Origin: Jaapia argillacea MUCL 33604
Lineage: Eukaryota; Basidiomycota; Agaricomycetes; Jaapiales; Jaapiaceae
Direction: 5' to 3'
DNA: 64,000 nt
NCBI GenBank assembly: GCA_000697665.1
Contig: KL197711.1
Span: 673,142 to 737,141 of the forward strand
Positions within the stretch are counted from its first letter, which is position 1; each line of letters opens with the position of its first letter. This document shows, piece by piece, positions 33,767-45,301 of the stretch. A program made the translations under genes and the position numbers. The notes under the pieces are model-generated. The model was not told the DNA's origin. It saw nothing but the letters and a program-made list of their open reading frames with translations, and did not search any database.

Positions 33767-34999
33767 ATGACTGAACACGATAGTTTGAGCAGCATCGTAT
33801 GTGTTATGTTTTGGCGATCTGCTGAGACTGACCCCATAACGCCCAGCTCGGTTGGGTGTCCATTGCGTGCTGGTGAGTTTCACGGTTGACCTGAGATTGT
33901 GAGACAGACAGCTCACTTGTTCTAGGATTGTGGTCTATGCACCGCAAATATTCGAGAACTACCAACTACAATCCGGGGAAGGCCTCAGTGTCCCGTTTGT
34001 GATTATATGGCTACTCGGAGATTTAGGAAATTTAAGCGGGGCGGTCATGGCGGACCTGCTGCCCACCGTCATCCTCTTGGGAGTCTATGTGAGTTTAATT
34101 ACTGCCCGAAAAGTTATGTACCTATCTCGCTTACACTTTCATTTCCCAGTACACCTTCTGCGACGTCATCCTCCTGATCCAGATATACTATTATCGTTGG
34201 AAGAATTCCACACTCACACCCACTCCAAGCCCTCCAGATGCACTTCTGGCGTCCGAAGCAGGAGAAGAGTCACCTTTACTCTCTCGAAGCAGGAGCAAAG
34301 AATCACACGAAAGTACCTCCTCGATGAAGAAAGAATTCCTCAAGCATGCAGGATCTGTCTTGTTCGTGTTCATCACGGGGGTTACCGCCTGGTGGATTAG
34401 CGGCTATTTCCTGAAGGATAGCCCACCTTCCGACTCTCCTGACGATAATTCCCTGGAATGGAAAAGCCAGGTGTTAGGGTATTCCAGTGCTGTGTTGTAT
34501 CGTGAGTGGCTGAAGCAACTTTTCATATCGCTATATTAATCCGGAACAAAGTCGGCGCTAGAATTCCCCAGATCTGTGGGTTCTTCGATCATTCTGCCTT
34601 TGTGGCGTCGTCTCACCCATACACGTGTAGTCAAGAACTTCAAAACGAGATGTGAGGGGCTGTCACCCTTCCTGTTTCTATTTTCTATCACGGGCAACAC
34701 GACCTATGCGCTCTCCATCTGTGCTTCATCCATGGATCCCAAGTACCTCTTAAAGAATGCCAGCTGGCTCGCCGGTGAGCACGTTCCGATACCCCGCGTC
34801 AATTTGAGTTGTTCATATGTGCATCATGTTGCAGGGAGTGGTCTTACAGTGTTTCTAGATGTCTTTGTGAGCAACGTATTCATTACGACATCTGCCGAGG
34901 TCGTTTCGCTTATTCTTTTCTTTTACTCCACAACAGGTCCTTTGCCAATTCTTCTACTACCGTTCGGTCGAACGCGTGCACTTCCACGTCGATTCCTAG
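33767..34999 (+). CDS. PQ-loop transporter of the YPQ/PQLC2 type
   Basis: This is a seven-helix vacuolar membrane protein of the family that exports basic amino acids (yeast Ypq1-3, human PQLC2). The short first exon (MTEHDSLSSI) splices to LGWVSIACW and IVVYAPQIFENYQLQSGEGLS, which holds the first PQ motif, followed by PFVIIWLLGDLGNLSGA. The second repeat has GYSSAVLYLGARIPQICKNF, with the second PQ motif across an intron, and FLFLFSITGNTTYALSI. A long hydrophilic loop rich in S and P (SPPDALLASEAGEESPLLSRSR) separates them. The last exon gives VLCQFFYYRSVERVHF and ends at 34999. About six introns were read. Substrate and localisation are inferred from the family. Confidence 0.9.
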
Positions 35000-35790
35000 A
35001 CCTCATGCCCAACCACAAGGCACACACTGCTGTTCACAGAGTTTTCGTCCGAAGCGGAGTTGACTGGCACTTGCCGTCGTAGAGCTGTAGCACTTTCATG
35101 TAACGTTATCATTGACAAATCTGATGGTGTACATTGTCCTTTGAATGGCCAATGATAAGGATTTCTCCTCATCTTGAGGTCGCCCCGTTCCGGCTGATGT
35201 GAAACTTCGACCCGAGAAGGTCCCAGATTCAGTGCAGGACTTTGCCCTCGTGTGGCCTCGTTGCGCTCCTCGTGTTCGTCGATGCACTCTCAACGTCCCA
35301 CGTTTCGGTCAGCTTCAGGCAATTCGGGTTGATGTCTGTTGTTCAAAGTGAAACATGCCTCTGGCCTCGTGCACATTATGAACAAAATGGGCAGGGTTTT
35401 GGACGCAGGCTGTTTATCTATGCCCGATCGCTAGAAGTCTTAAAATGCTCAGCTTCTGGCGCTTGTCCTCCTCGTCCCGTCGAACATCCCCTTCAAACAA
35501 GCAACCGGCAAGACTTCTGCAAGGCAGTACAGTGCGTCTCTGTTCTCTGTGGTGATCGGATCATGATTTTGAGGAGCGTATCCATTCATCAGGGCCGTCT
35601 TGAATCGCATTCCTCCACACGCCAGGGTTTGTTTGACAGCAGTGAAACGAGAGGCAGTGGGCATCGAGATTGAACCTTTTCCTCCCTTCCCGGACTTTCG
35701 GAGTACCGCTTGGTGCGTCTATACTATATTCAAGTGGATGTCGACGCTCACCGACAGCACGGGTAGCTACCACGTCTCCGAGCGTCATCC
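35000..35790. other. Intergenic stretch before the F-box gene
   Basis: Only short overlapping open frames are present, with no recognisable domain or splice pattern. A minus-strand frame near 35449-35664 has ordinary composition but no supporting neighbours. I call nothing here. Confidence 0.5.
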
Positions 35791-37779
35791 ATGTCGCGAG
35801 CATCCGTCATACACACCCATACCACCACGTCAACAGCAATCCACGAGCCCTGGATACCTGAAACCATCGTTTCATCCTCAATGGTAGCCTCATTTTGGCC
35901 AGCACCCTCTCCTGGCAGCCGCACTCAAGTACTGGATGCCCCTATCCGGCGCCATTTAGTGCCACCCGAGGTCTTCGGACTCCCCAAAGGCTGGATTGAC
36001 AGCACTCGTCGGTCGGTGCCTCGCAAAGGTGAGGAAAAGGTACGAACGATGACCAAGGAGTCAATCCCTCACTTGCGTGAGGCAATCCAGAGCCTCGAAA
36101 GCAAGATGGCTTCGTTGTTGAGCGAACGAGAAATGCTAGAGTCTCGTCTCGAACAAGCTGTACGTCTACAGTCTCCCATTCATCGTCTCCCCAACGAGCT
36201 GTTGGCTTCTATATTCGTAAATGGTGTTTTCGACACGGAAGAAGAAGACCCGTTGATGTTGTCCAATGTCATGCTCGTCTGTCGACACTGGTCAGCTGTG
36301 GCGGTCGATACTCCCATGTTATGGTCGAAAATCGTCGTTAGTAATCACCACTCTACCGACAGAGCAAAAATCAAGCTCGCGCGATCGAAATCTGTCCCAC
36401 TTGATATTTCCATCGACTTTAACCCGAGGCTCGAACATGGAGGACAAGTGACGCAGAATATCGTTTATGCTATGGACATTCTCCGTCCGAGCATTTATCG
36501 TTGGAGATCATTCTCCATGCTACTCCCCAACCGCGCTCAAGCCCACGCAGCCCTCATGCGATGCAGAGACCCCGCACCCCTCCTCGAAGTATTCTCAGTC
36601 CGAGTATTCCACTCCATGCAAGAAGATCATCACGCGAGCGCCCCTCCACCCCTATTCTCCGAATTCACACCGCGACTCCAATCATGCTCTTTCACCTCGT
36701 TCAATTTTGGATGGGACCTTCGGCTTGTGAGCGGGTTGAGGGTGTTGAAGTTGGGTGGTTATTGGAATGGGTTCTCTCCTTCTGTTACCGCCGTACTTGA
36801 CATGCTTCGTGCGTGTCCACAATTGGAGGAATTGGCGTTACGGAACATGTCCGATGTGGACTCGGAACCCGTTTCGTCGACGAATGATCTATCCCTAACC
36901 ACCACCGACGATTTCTTCCTCCCAAACACCGATTCCCGAACAGTCCACCTCCCCAAACTCATCAAAGCATCATTCTACTACTCCGGTATCCTTCGCACCC
37001 AAACCGTCCTCGGCCAACTCGTCTTCCCAGCTTTACAGAACCTCGAATTATGTTATTTGGATAATGTGACACCGGTATTGAAATACCTGGCGAAACAATC
37101 CTTGACGTCATTACCACTCCGTCGACTCCGGATTGAATCGAGTTTTTTTAACGAGTTGAAGTTGGCGATGTTCTTGCGTCGGTTACCATCTCTCACCACA
37201 CTCGAATTGATCGATGCAGAAGACGTTTCGGCCAACCTCCTCAAGGTACCGCCCCCACATCCCCTCTTTTGTCCCAAACCAACACTGATTCCTCCTCTCC
37301 TCCTCTAGGGACTCTCAACACCATCCTCAGGCCAAACCTGGATCTGCCCGAAACTCGATACACTCGACCTCTCAGGATGTACGGCACTAGACTGGGACGC
37401 CCTTCGCACATTCATCGAATCGCGACTCCCACCTCATTCCCGAGCGTTCCCACGTCAACTCCAATTAACACCCTACCCATCACCTACTTCTTCGCCTCGA
37501 ACGACTGTAGTTCCTTTACCGGCAGCTGCGAGTGCCAATGTGACGTTACCGCCATCGACGTTTGTGGCTTCTGCTTCGGCGCAGGCGATGTATCAACATC
37601 CTCGTGGTGTGGCAAGGGGTGGGGGGAGTGGGATGGTAGAGCCCAAGAGGGTGAAGTCGGTGGATTTGACTAGGTGTCATCAGATTAGTAAGGAGATGGT
37701 GCAGTGGTTGAAGGTGTATATTCCAGAGGTGAAATGTGAGGTTCCGAAAGGTGAGGGGTCGTGGGGTGTTGATCGATGA
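35791..37779 (+). CDS. F-box protein with leucine-rich C-terminal part
   Basis: This is a basidiomycete F-box protein, a probable substrate adaptor of an SCF ubiquitin ligase. The start could be 35791 (MSRASVIHTHTTTS) or the in-frame ATG at 35881 (MVASFWPAPSPG); the first gives the longer protein. A coiled coil (LREAIQSLESKMASLLSERE) precedes the F-box (SPIHRLPNELLASIF, VMLVCRHWSAVAVDTPMLWS). Irregular leucine-rich repeats follow (LRVLKLGGYW, CPQLEELALRNMS, LPKLIKASFYYSG, FPALQNLELCYLDNV, LRRLRIESSFFN). One intron (37245-37307) joins SANLLK to GLSTPSSGQTW and LDTLDLSGCTALDWDAL. The end at 37779 follows KSVDLTRCHQISKEMVQWLK. The coiled-coil plus F-box layout is very common in mushrooms. Confidence 0.88.
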
Positions 37780-38211
37780 GGCGCTTTTGAGGATTATGGT
37801 TGGGAGGTGGTTATGATGAACTTTTGGGATGAGGCGTGATGTTGCACTTGTTTTTGTATCGTGGCTCTTGGTTATCCGCTTGTATCATGATGGATTGGTT
37901 TTTGACGAGCGCTGGGATTCGGTTTCTGCCTTTTTTTTGACGATCGATCGTCGACGTGGGCATAGAGGTTTCTATTTGTTTGTGCATCGTAACCATGTAT
38001 TTTATTCGAGTGGAATGTACTGTATGTGTACCTGTAGCTCGCATCCTGCTCTCCATGTTTTGGGGGCCTTGAGTTGGCCTTCAAGCTTCAAGCTTCAAGT
38101 TCAGATGTGATTGTGCGGAAGCGAGTGTCTGACTCGGTGACGTAACGTAAGCAAACTCGACTTCACTCTCTCTCTCACATCAACGTCGACCACGAACACC
38201 CTTGGCTGGGG

Positions 38212-39396
38212 ATGGCGACCGTAACACACTACATCCGCTCCTCCTACGATCCCGAATCCCAACGAGAAGGTTTACTCGCAGCTACAAACCAACCTCCCGA
38301 CCAACCCTCCAATGACTCTGACTCGGCCTCCACCTCCGGAACGTCGTATTATCGATTCAGTCGTACGCAAGATGTAGAGGGTGGGGGGTTGGATCCGTGG
38401 GTTACGGAGAGTACGTTTAGTGCGCAGAGGAGGGTGGCTGGTGCGCCTAGGTTTGTGAAGGCGATTATTAGGGATGGGGAGTGGGGGATGGTTGGGCCCG
38501 ATGAGAGCGGGAAAGGGAAGGAGAGGGAGAGGGAGAGGGGGGAAGAGGGTGTTGCTGGGTGGTATAGGAAGATGGTATTGGAAAGAGAGAGGAGTGGGAC
38601 GAGTGGAGTGACTATGGACCATACTGTGAAGGATGGTACTAGTACTAGCGTCTCCGCACCTCCATCTCTCCCATCATCACCAAAACCAACGCCTCAACCA
38701 CACCCCCTCCAACCTAATCGACCACGCAAACAGAACTGGTTCGTTTCCAAACCGCTCTCGATGCCCGGTACACCGGCTCCGACACGGAAGGAAACACTGG
38801 CGGATATTTTGGCTCGGTCGCCACCGCCCGATGCTAGAGAGGGGAGAGTTGAGGTGCCGGTGTTCTTGGGGCTTGGGCCTGAGAATAGGGGGTGGGGGAT
38901 GTTGGAGAGGAGTGGGTGGAGGGAGGGAGAGGGGTTGGGGGTTTATGGGAGGAGGGGGTTGGGGAGTAGGAAGCGGAGGGAGGAGAAGGGGAAGAGGGAG
39001 GTTATTGATGTTGATGCAGGGGTGGAAGTCATCGACCTCACGTTATCAGATTCTGAGGCGGAGGGTGGGTCTGAGGAAGAGGATGGGAAGGAGGAAGAGA
39101 CGGTGGAGGAAGTATACGAGTATGATCCATCGCGCAAGGCACTTCTGACACCGCTCGCAACCGTCTTCAAGGCTGACAAGCTCGGCATCGGCGTTCGGGC
39201 AAAGAAGGGCAGGCGACGCGTGACACACGCATCCGCTGCAATGAGGGAGCACGTGAAGCGGACCGCGGAGATGAAGAGGAAAAGGGAAGAAGTCGGCAGA
39301 GGCAGGAGGGCCTTTGAGAGGCTCAGCAAGCAAGAGCAGGAACAGCGCAGGGCTTTGCTTGGCTATATGAATACTGCAGAAAGTCTGACTCGCTAG
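38212..39396 (+). CDS. G-patch domain protein
   Basis: A single exon of 394 codons opens at the ATG at 38212. The N-terminus is hydrophilic (YYRFSRTQDVEGGGLDPWV, a likely short conserved block). The middle is charged and S/P-rich. A G-patch is recognisable by LGPENRGWGMLERSGWREGEG and LGVYGRRGLGS, about residues 222-255. An acidic stretch (EVIDLTLSDSEAEGGSEEEDG, possibly a SUMO-interacting VIDLTLSDSE) follows, and then KADKLGIGVRAKKGRRR and a basic coiled tail (MKRKREEVGRGRRAFERLSK). G-patch proteins usually bind RNA helicases in splicing or ribosome biogenesis; the partner here is unknown. Codon use shifts to G-rich codons in the second half. Confidence 0.82.
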   Translation: MATVTHYIRSSYDPESQREGLLAATNQPPDQPSNDSDSASTSGTSYYRFSRTQDVEGGGLDPWVTESTFSAQRRVAGAPRFVKAIIRDGEWGMVGPDESGKGKERERERGEEGVAGWYRKMVLERERSGTSGVTMDHTVKDGTSTSVSAPPSLPSSPKPTPQPHPLQPNRPRKQNWFVSKPLSMPGTPAPTRKETLADILARSPPPDAREGRVEVPVFLGLGPENRGWGMLERSGWREGEGLGVYGRRGLGSRKRREEKGKREVIDVDAGVEVIDLTLSDSEAEGGSEEEDGKEEETVEEVYEYDPSRKALLTPLATVFKADKLGIGVRAKKGRRRVTHASAAMREHVKRTAEMKRKREEVGRGRRAFERLSKQEQEQRRALLGYMNTAESLTR

Positions 39397-41542
39397 GGTT
39401 CTTGCTACGGACTGATCGCCACATAGCGATAGCAAATGGCATACCTCTACCGGGGCTTTGCGTGGCTCGCTTGTCTCCCCCCATGGAGTTTCGCCACCAG
39501 TCTCCCGTCGTAGTCGTTTGCTACCCGGACACAACGAACCCAGCCCACGGACATCTTGCTCGCGCCCTTCGAGCTCAGTGAATTTCATCCTCCCGCACCA
39601 TGGGCTGCTACGCCGTATATCACTCCACACACCCTTCTGACTATATCCCCCGTAGTATCACTGAGTTCTATATTATTATTGACGAGTTTTGATTGGGATT
39701 TTGTTAGCTATTTAACCACACTATGTAGCATGGATGGATAAAATGTATGCTACGGATTTGGAGACATTGAATCAAATTTCAGCCTACTCGGGGACAGTAC
39801 ATTCATAGAAAAGTGAAAGATGACATTATGTAAGGATTCGTGGGGGGTGGATACTGCACAGTGTTACAAGTAACAGGTAGGGGGTAGAGTGAAGGGGCAA
39901 GGAGGTGGGAGAGATGGAAAGAGATGGGGGGAGGGGTAGGCAGATGGGAAGAACCCAAGGAGGAGGTAAAGAAGGGGGGGGAAGAGGCAGGATAGGGGGT
40001 GGGATGGTAGGTGGCCTGGAAGAGAGATGTAGTCAACATGACTCCAAGTGGAGAGGTGATTAATGTACGGGAAAGGGAGGAGATGCCAAGAATTCAAACG
40101 AGGGGAGGACGACTCACCTCCACCAGTTGTGACACAACGCTATCCCTGTCGTATCCCGCAGATAGATGGGTACCGTGGTTCATACGCCTCTCTTCTTCTC
40201 GCAGGTAGGGACCGAGGGAGCGATGGGTGAGGGAGGTGGGTCGTCGCAGCTGAAAGCGGTCATATCCAGAAACCTGCTGGATCGCAGGTGAGAGAATGAG
40301 GAGCGGAAACGACAACGGCTGTCGCTTTCCGCTCCTGGCAGCGCCATGGGTTGGAGGAAAGGAGGAACTTACGATGGAGGGCGTCGTCGTGGGGAGAGGA
40401 AGAGTGATACGTGAAAGGTCACGCGTGTTGATGACTTCGTAGTCACTACGTATCAGCTTGTGAACTTCGAAGTTTATCCGTAGCTTGAAGCTTTGGCCAT
40501 TGAGCGTTAAGAGGTAGCAAATCGCTACCCCGCATGAGCTGTGGCAGATCGCCAGCTCAGCGCCATCCGTGGCGATTCGCCCTTTGCTACTTGCTACTTG
40601 CTACGTGGCAACTCTCCACGTAGCAAGCTTCCCCGCGGGTCGTATGTTCTCGAATACTGGGGAGGCGCAACGCCGGTTCAAAAATCGTGTCAGCCACATC
40701 CTGGGAGCGGCTTGATCAGCACCCAAAACCAGTGAGATTTCGCTTAGATTGTATTCGGCGTGATGGCGGCATATAGGCCCGTGACAAGATAACGGTCGGT
40801 GACATTCCACGTGGCAAACGGATGAGCATTTGGGTCGCAACAATTTCCGTGTTTGGGAATTTCCGTTATCTAAGCTGCACAAAACTCTCGCAGAAATGAG
40901 AGACCACTGGTCGACACATTCAAGAGAATAAAAATTCTACTCGCCAGATGGGACAGGGTTGATGACGAGATCAAAGTGTTCAAGACAGAATTCCTAAAAT
41001 CCCTCTGAACTCCCCGCAAGCAACATTTTCCGACCACCCATGACCTCTGGAAAAATTCTGGCTTGAACAATTCAAAGACCTGACCGTTCTGTACCCTTTC
41101 CTCGGTGAAAGTGAAATCATATCTGTCACCGCTGACTCTCTATCATCCTGACCACATTTCTGTTGTGACTTGGTGTGACCTTCGCTCTTATCTGTGGTCA
41201 CCATCAAATCTTCTTGGCGTTCTTGACTGCATTCAGACAAAAAGATATACGGACAAACATCAGCCACTGGCACGGTGGCGCTGGAAATTTCCCATTGCAT
41301 TGCGCCTCCCCATGAATACGTAGGACTAGGTAGTCACCGCACGTGCAAATCACGTGCAACCCCAACCCTAGGCCAGGTCCCGTCCCGAAATGGCAACTGG
41401 CGATAATTAGTAAAATGACCTTACATTGCTCGGCGAATAGTCTGCTGGCAACTGCAACGACGTTCTTTTTACTCCATCGCCTTGCTGTCCGTCGCAAAGC
41501 AGGTCTTTGCTTTCCATTCTCCCTCAAACCACTACCACTACC
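39397..41542. other. 2.1 kb without a clear gene
   Basis: The left part (39840-40020) is a long purine-rich tract on the plus strand. The middle (40510-40630) carries small hairpins built on TTGCTAC/GTAGCAA words. On the minus strand 40590-40110 stays open across plausible splice sites (LRINFEVHKLIRSDYEVINTR, then after an intron FQLRRPTSLTHRSLGPY), but there is no start codon or family match, so no gene is called. The right end is the promoter region of YPK1. Confidence 0.45.
40513..40627. repeat. Cluster of short perfect inverted repeats
   Basis: GGTAGC (40513-40518) pairs with GCTACC (40524-40529) around five bases. CTTGCTACGTGG (40597-40608) pairs perfectly with CCACGTAGCAAG (40616-40627) around seven bases. 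Direct copies of TTGCTAC lie between. The cluster may be a remnant of a small foldback element. Confidence 0.6.
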
Positions 41543-43640
41543 ATGTCTTGGAAACTCGGAAAGAGCAAGCCCAAATCTCAGGCTACCCTCACACCAGAGG
41601 ATGTCTCTCCCCGCTCCACCACCCCGACGCCCGGTAACCCTACTGGTGCTTCACGCATCTCTGGTGGTCTCCTCACCATCCGTGTCATCGGCGCTCAGGG
41701 TTTAGCTCTGCCCTCTGGCACACCTTTGCCCCCTGCAGTCCAAGCAGCCTTGGCTAGCCAGCAGGCCAGGGCCGTCGCCGCCGTTTCCCCTTCCAGCGTC
41801 ACCCAGCAGAGGCTGGCTGCAGCCAAGGAGGGTAGGAGAGCCAATAGGGATAGTATACAGAGGATGCAGTGTTGGTGGTTGCCCTACGTCGTTCTCGAGT
41901 TTGAGGTCAACCAGATTCTCATCACTCCTCTGGGAGGTGATATGGAGAAGCCCGTTTATATGTACCAAGCTCACTTGTCAGTCCCTTTCACTCGTCTCTA
42001 TCTCATCCATGTTGACGTTTGCCCGCCCACAGCGACGTCTCACGAAACTCGGAGATCTCACTCCAGTGTTACCTTCGTACTGAGGAACCTCAACGCGGTG
42101 GCGATGGTATCGCCGATGACATGGGCAACGATATCTTCCTCGGAGGCATCAAGTTCACTCCAGACTTTGATAACCTCACTCCTCATCAAGATACCTGGTA
42201 CGAACTCACCACCGGTCCAGGCAAGATCCAAATCGGCGTCGCATACAACCCAAGTAGCGTAAGCGCCCCCATCCCACTTCCCCCCATTCATAGTCTAACA
42301 CCCACCGCTACAGGGCCAATCCCTAACGATAGACGACTTTGAACTCATCACCGTCATCGGCAAAGGTTCCTTTGGCAAGGTGATGCAAGTCCGTAAACGT
42401 GACACCAGTCGGATCTACGCTCTCAAAACTATCCGAAAAGCACATATCGTGGATAGGAATGAGATTACTCATACACTTGCTGAGAGATTGGTGCTGGCTA
42501 GAGTGAATAACCCGTTCATCGTGCCGTTGAAGTTTAGTTTCCAATCCGAACAAAAGTTGTATCTCGTTCTCGCGTACGTCTCCCTCCTCCACCATTTGCA
42601 CTTACGCGCACTCACAATCAATCGATTTACAGATTCGTCAACGGCGGCGAACTATTCCACCACCTCCAACAAGAAGGTCGTTTCTCCGAAGAACGTTCCC
42701 GTTTCTACTCCGCCGAGCTCCTCTTAGCTCTCGAACACCTTCACACCCTAGACGTCGTCTACCGTGACCTCAAACCAGAAAACATCTTATTGGATTATAC
42801 AGGCCATATCGCATTGTGTGATTTTGGATTGTGTAAATTGAATATGAAGGATTCGGATATTACTAATACGTTTTGTGGGACGCCGGAGTATTTGGCGCCG
42901 GAGGTTTTGAATGCGCAGGGGTATAGTGAGTGTTTCTTTTTGGTTTGTTTTCGGTTATGGGGTGTGGGAGCTGATGGGCGTTGGGGGTGTAGATAAGACT
43001 ATTGATTGGTGGACGCTTGGTGTTTTGCTTTATGAGATGTTATCAGGTCTTCCACCATTCTACGACGGTAACCATCCCCTCACTCCCTCCGCTTCTTCCC
43101 CCCTCAAACTAACTCCCCTCGCACCCTATTAGAATCAACAGACAAGATGTATCAAAAAATCCTCCAAAACCCCCTAATCTTCTCCGACCACATCTCCCCT
43201 TCAGCCCGCTCAATCCTAACAGGCTTACTCACTCGTGACCCAACACAGAGGTTAGGAGTGAATGGAGCGGAAGAGATTAAGGGGCATGAGTTCTTTAAGA
43301 AGTATGTGGATTTTGGGAAGTTGTTGGCGAAGAAGGTTGTGCCGCCGTTTAAACCTAGTGTTGCTAGTCCCGTGGTGAGTCTTTTTTTGGCTTGTTGAGG
43401 TGTGAAAGGGTTTGGGCTGATGGGGGGTGTAGGACGTGTCGAATTTTGATACGGTGTTTACGGAGGAAGCTGCGCTTGATAGTGTTGTTGAGGGATCTCA
43501 TCTTTCGCAGACTGTTCAAGATCAATTTGCTGGTACGTTTCATTCTTCGTTCCCATTCTGCTTGATTTGTGGTAATCCTGATACTCTGGGGTTTGATAGG
43601 TTTCTCGTATGATGGGACCAACATGCCTTGCTCCCCTTGA
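41543..43640 (+). CDS. YPK1: AGC-family protein kinase YPK1
   Basis: YPK1 is the fungal SGK-like kinase acting below TORC2 and the sphingoid-base sensor PKH1 to control membrane lipid balance. The start at 41543 gives [13 protein letters not shown]. An N-terminal C2-like domain follows ([51 protein letters not shown]). The kinase then shows [52 protein letters not shown], the activation segment [15 protein letters not shown] and [13 protein letters not shown]. The AGC tail ends [15 protein letters not shown] with the hydrophobic motif; the stop is at 43638-43640. All catalytic residues are present. About seven introns were read, several close to motif borders. Confidence 0.95.
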
Positions 43641-44369
43641 TCACTTACCTACCCTGCCCATACAACCGCTTGCACGTTTTCACATCTCGTCTCATCTCAT
43701 TTGGATATCCCCTCATCATTTGTGGAACTTCTTTCAGTCCTAACTTGTCTGCTTGCATCTATAAAGTACCATTCACGCCTTTTCGCTCAAGGTGTAATCC
43801 CCACTCGTTTTGTTTTGTCGTTGAATACTTACCCATCGCCCACTCGCTCATTCGCTCGCTCGTTTTTTGGTATAATGTATTAGTTGGTATATACGTATGA
43901 TAGGATTCAAGTACATCCCATACCCCCACCCCTCATTCTCGCTCGTCACTCATGTTCCTTTGGATAGGAATTGCATATAGATTTAGTGGATCGCCGTTGG
44001 TCGTTGGTTTTTGCGAGATGGGAGCACTCACAACATTTTGGCTTTTGATCATTTGGAGACTGCTTGACCTTAAGCCAGACGAGATATTCCTTTGGTGTGC
44101 TCGTTCGTTCGCTAGCGACTTAATCATTGGTGTTTTCATATACACATCGGTTCCTTTCCGCGCAAGACTTGGAATCAGTGCATAAACGAGAACAGGAAGC
44201 TACTGAGTGCATAACGAAATAAATTCCAAGATCATCGAGCACCTCCACCCAATCCCATTTGCCCAATCCCTTCATCCCGTCAAATGACGGAGTAGGAAAA
44301 CCGGGCAAAAAGGTAGTAGCAGGAAAAGATCCCCCAACGACACAAGCCAATAGTGCAATAGCAAGGTCA
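43641..44369. other. Intergenic stretch between YPK1 and the U2 snRNA gene
   Basis: It is T-rich just after the kinase stop, consistent with the YPK1 3' UTR. Open frames on both strands are short and unsupported. Confidence 0.5.
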
Positions 44370-44524
44370 TTACACCCCTCGAGTTGCAAGCAGAGCTCGG
44401 AGAGAGACAAGGGCGGCAAAAATTAGATAACCAAGAATGAGGGCTGTGCCCTCATAATAGTGGTTAAACTATTAAGAACAGATACTACACTTGATCTAAG
44501 CCAAAAGGCCAGAGTGGTGAGGAT
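44370..44524 (-). ncRNA. U2 spliceosomal snRNA
   Basis: On the minus strand the sequence contains the nearly invariant U2 5' region GGCCTTTTGGCTTAGATCAA followed by GTGTAGTATCTGTTCTTA. The GTAGTA that pairs with intron branch points lies at plus-strand 44483-44488. A stem-loop (ATGAGGGCACAGCCCTCAT) follows, then a Sm-binding site AATTTTTG at plus-strand 44417-44424, and a further stem region. U2 is the RNA core of the snRNP that selects the branch point. The 5' end is placed by the start of similarity; the 3' end is approximate. Confidence 0.9.
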
Positions 44525-44543
44525 TCACGATGTGGGCGACGGG

Positions 44544-44551
44544 GTTATATA
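44544..44551 (-). promoter_or_regulatory. TATA box of the U2 snRNA gene
   Basis: TATATAAC on the minus strand lies about 27 bases before the inferred 5' end of U2 snRNA, the expected distance for a polymerase II promoter. Confidence 0.6.
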
Positions 44552-45301
44552 CTGCCCCAGAGCGGGCGCACGGACCAGGGAGATGTTTGGCGAGGTGAGA
44601 ACCGTACTCGTCGCGCATGAGTCAGGTCGTCTCTGGATGTCTCGCGCGCGAAATGAAGGGCCAGTTTATCAAAGATTTGGCTCCTGCGGCGGAAGTATTC
44701 TTGGATAGACCTGTCTTTCCTTCAGAAAGTAGATGGAATGAACGGCGATGGAGACAGTAAGGAAGTAGGTGGTAGACCTGAAGGAAGGAGTGTTCACATG
44801 ATGACTTGTTGACATATCAGCGAGATGGCAAAGCGCACCTTGATTTTCGCGCACACCATCCGTTTGCTGCCTCGAGTGTTGCTCCTGGGGTTTCCTTCGA
44901 GCCCAAACAACCTTTCGAGCGGTGAGTATAGCTGGATTTTTGCACTACAGGACCACTGGACAAACCCTCTCCTGTTGCTTGTGGTGCCACATGAACTGCC
45001 GGCCTTGAGAAGTCACTCCGATCCCCATCGCGAAATCATCTGCAATGCGCCTCAGACGTCCTCTCACGTTACGGATGGGGCATGACCACCCATCAAGCAG
45101 TCAATCAGCATCCTCCCCTTCCCTCTCTCGTAAACGACGATAACTCCCCTTGGCCTCGATGAACGCTCCTTCTCTTCCGGCCCGTGTCTTTCTGACCACT
45201 CCACCACCTGACTGGGATGCCATAAATATTTCTTGGAATAAAGCGTGAAACCGGGAGAGACGCAACTGAAGTACAACTGCCCAGTTCCCTTTGACTTCAC
45301 G
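44552..45301. other. Intergenic stretch between U2 snRNA and the GDSL gene
   Basis: No coding signal is evident. An 86-codon plus-strand frame at 44825 has no domain and no neighbours. The interval holds the U2 upstream region and the GDSL promoter. Confidence 0.5.

Noticed and set aside
39046-39630. 194-codon minus-strand frame opposite the G-patch gene end
   Set aside because: It is an antisense shadow of the G-patch coding frame and has no independent support.
44120-44419. 99-codon minus-strand frame
   Set aside because: It overlaps the U2 snRNA 3' part and has no protein features.
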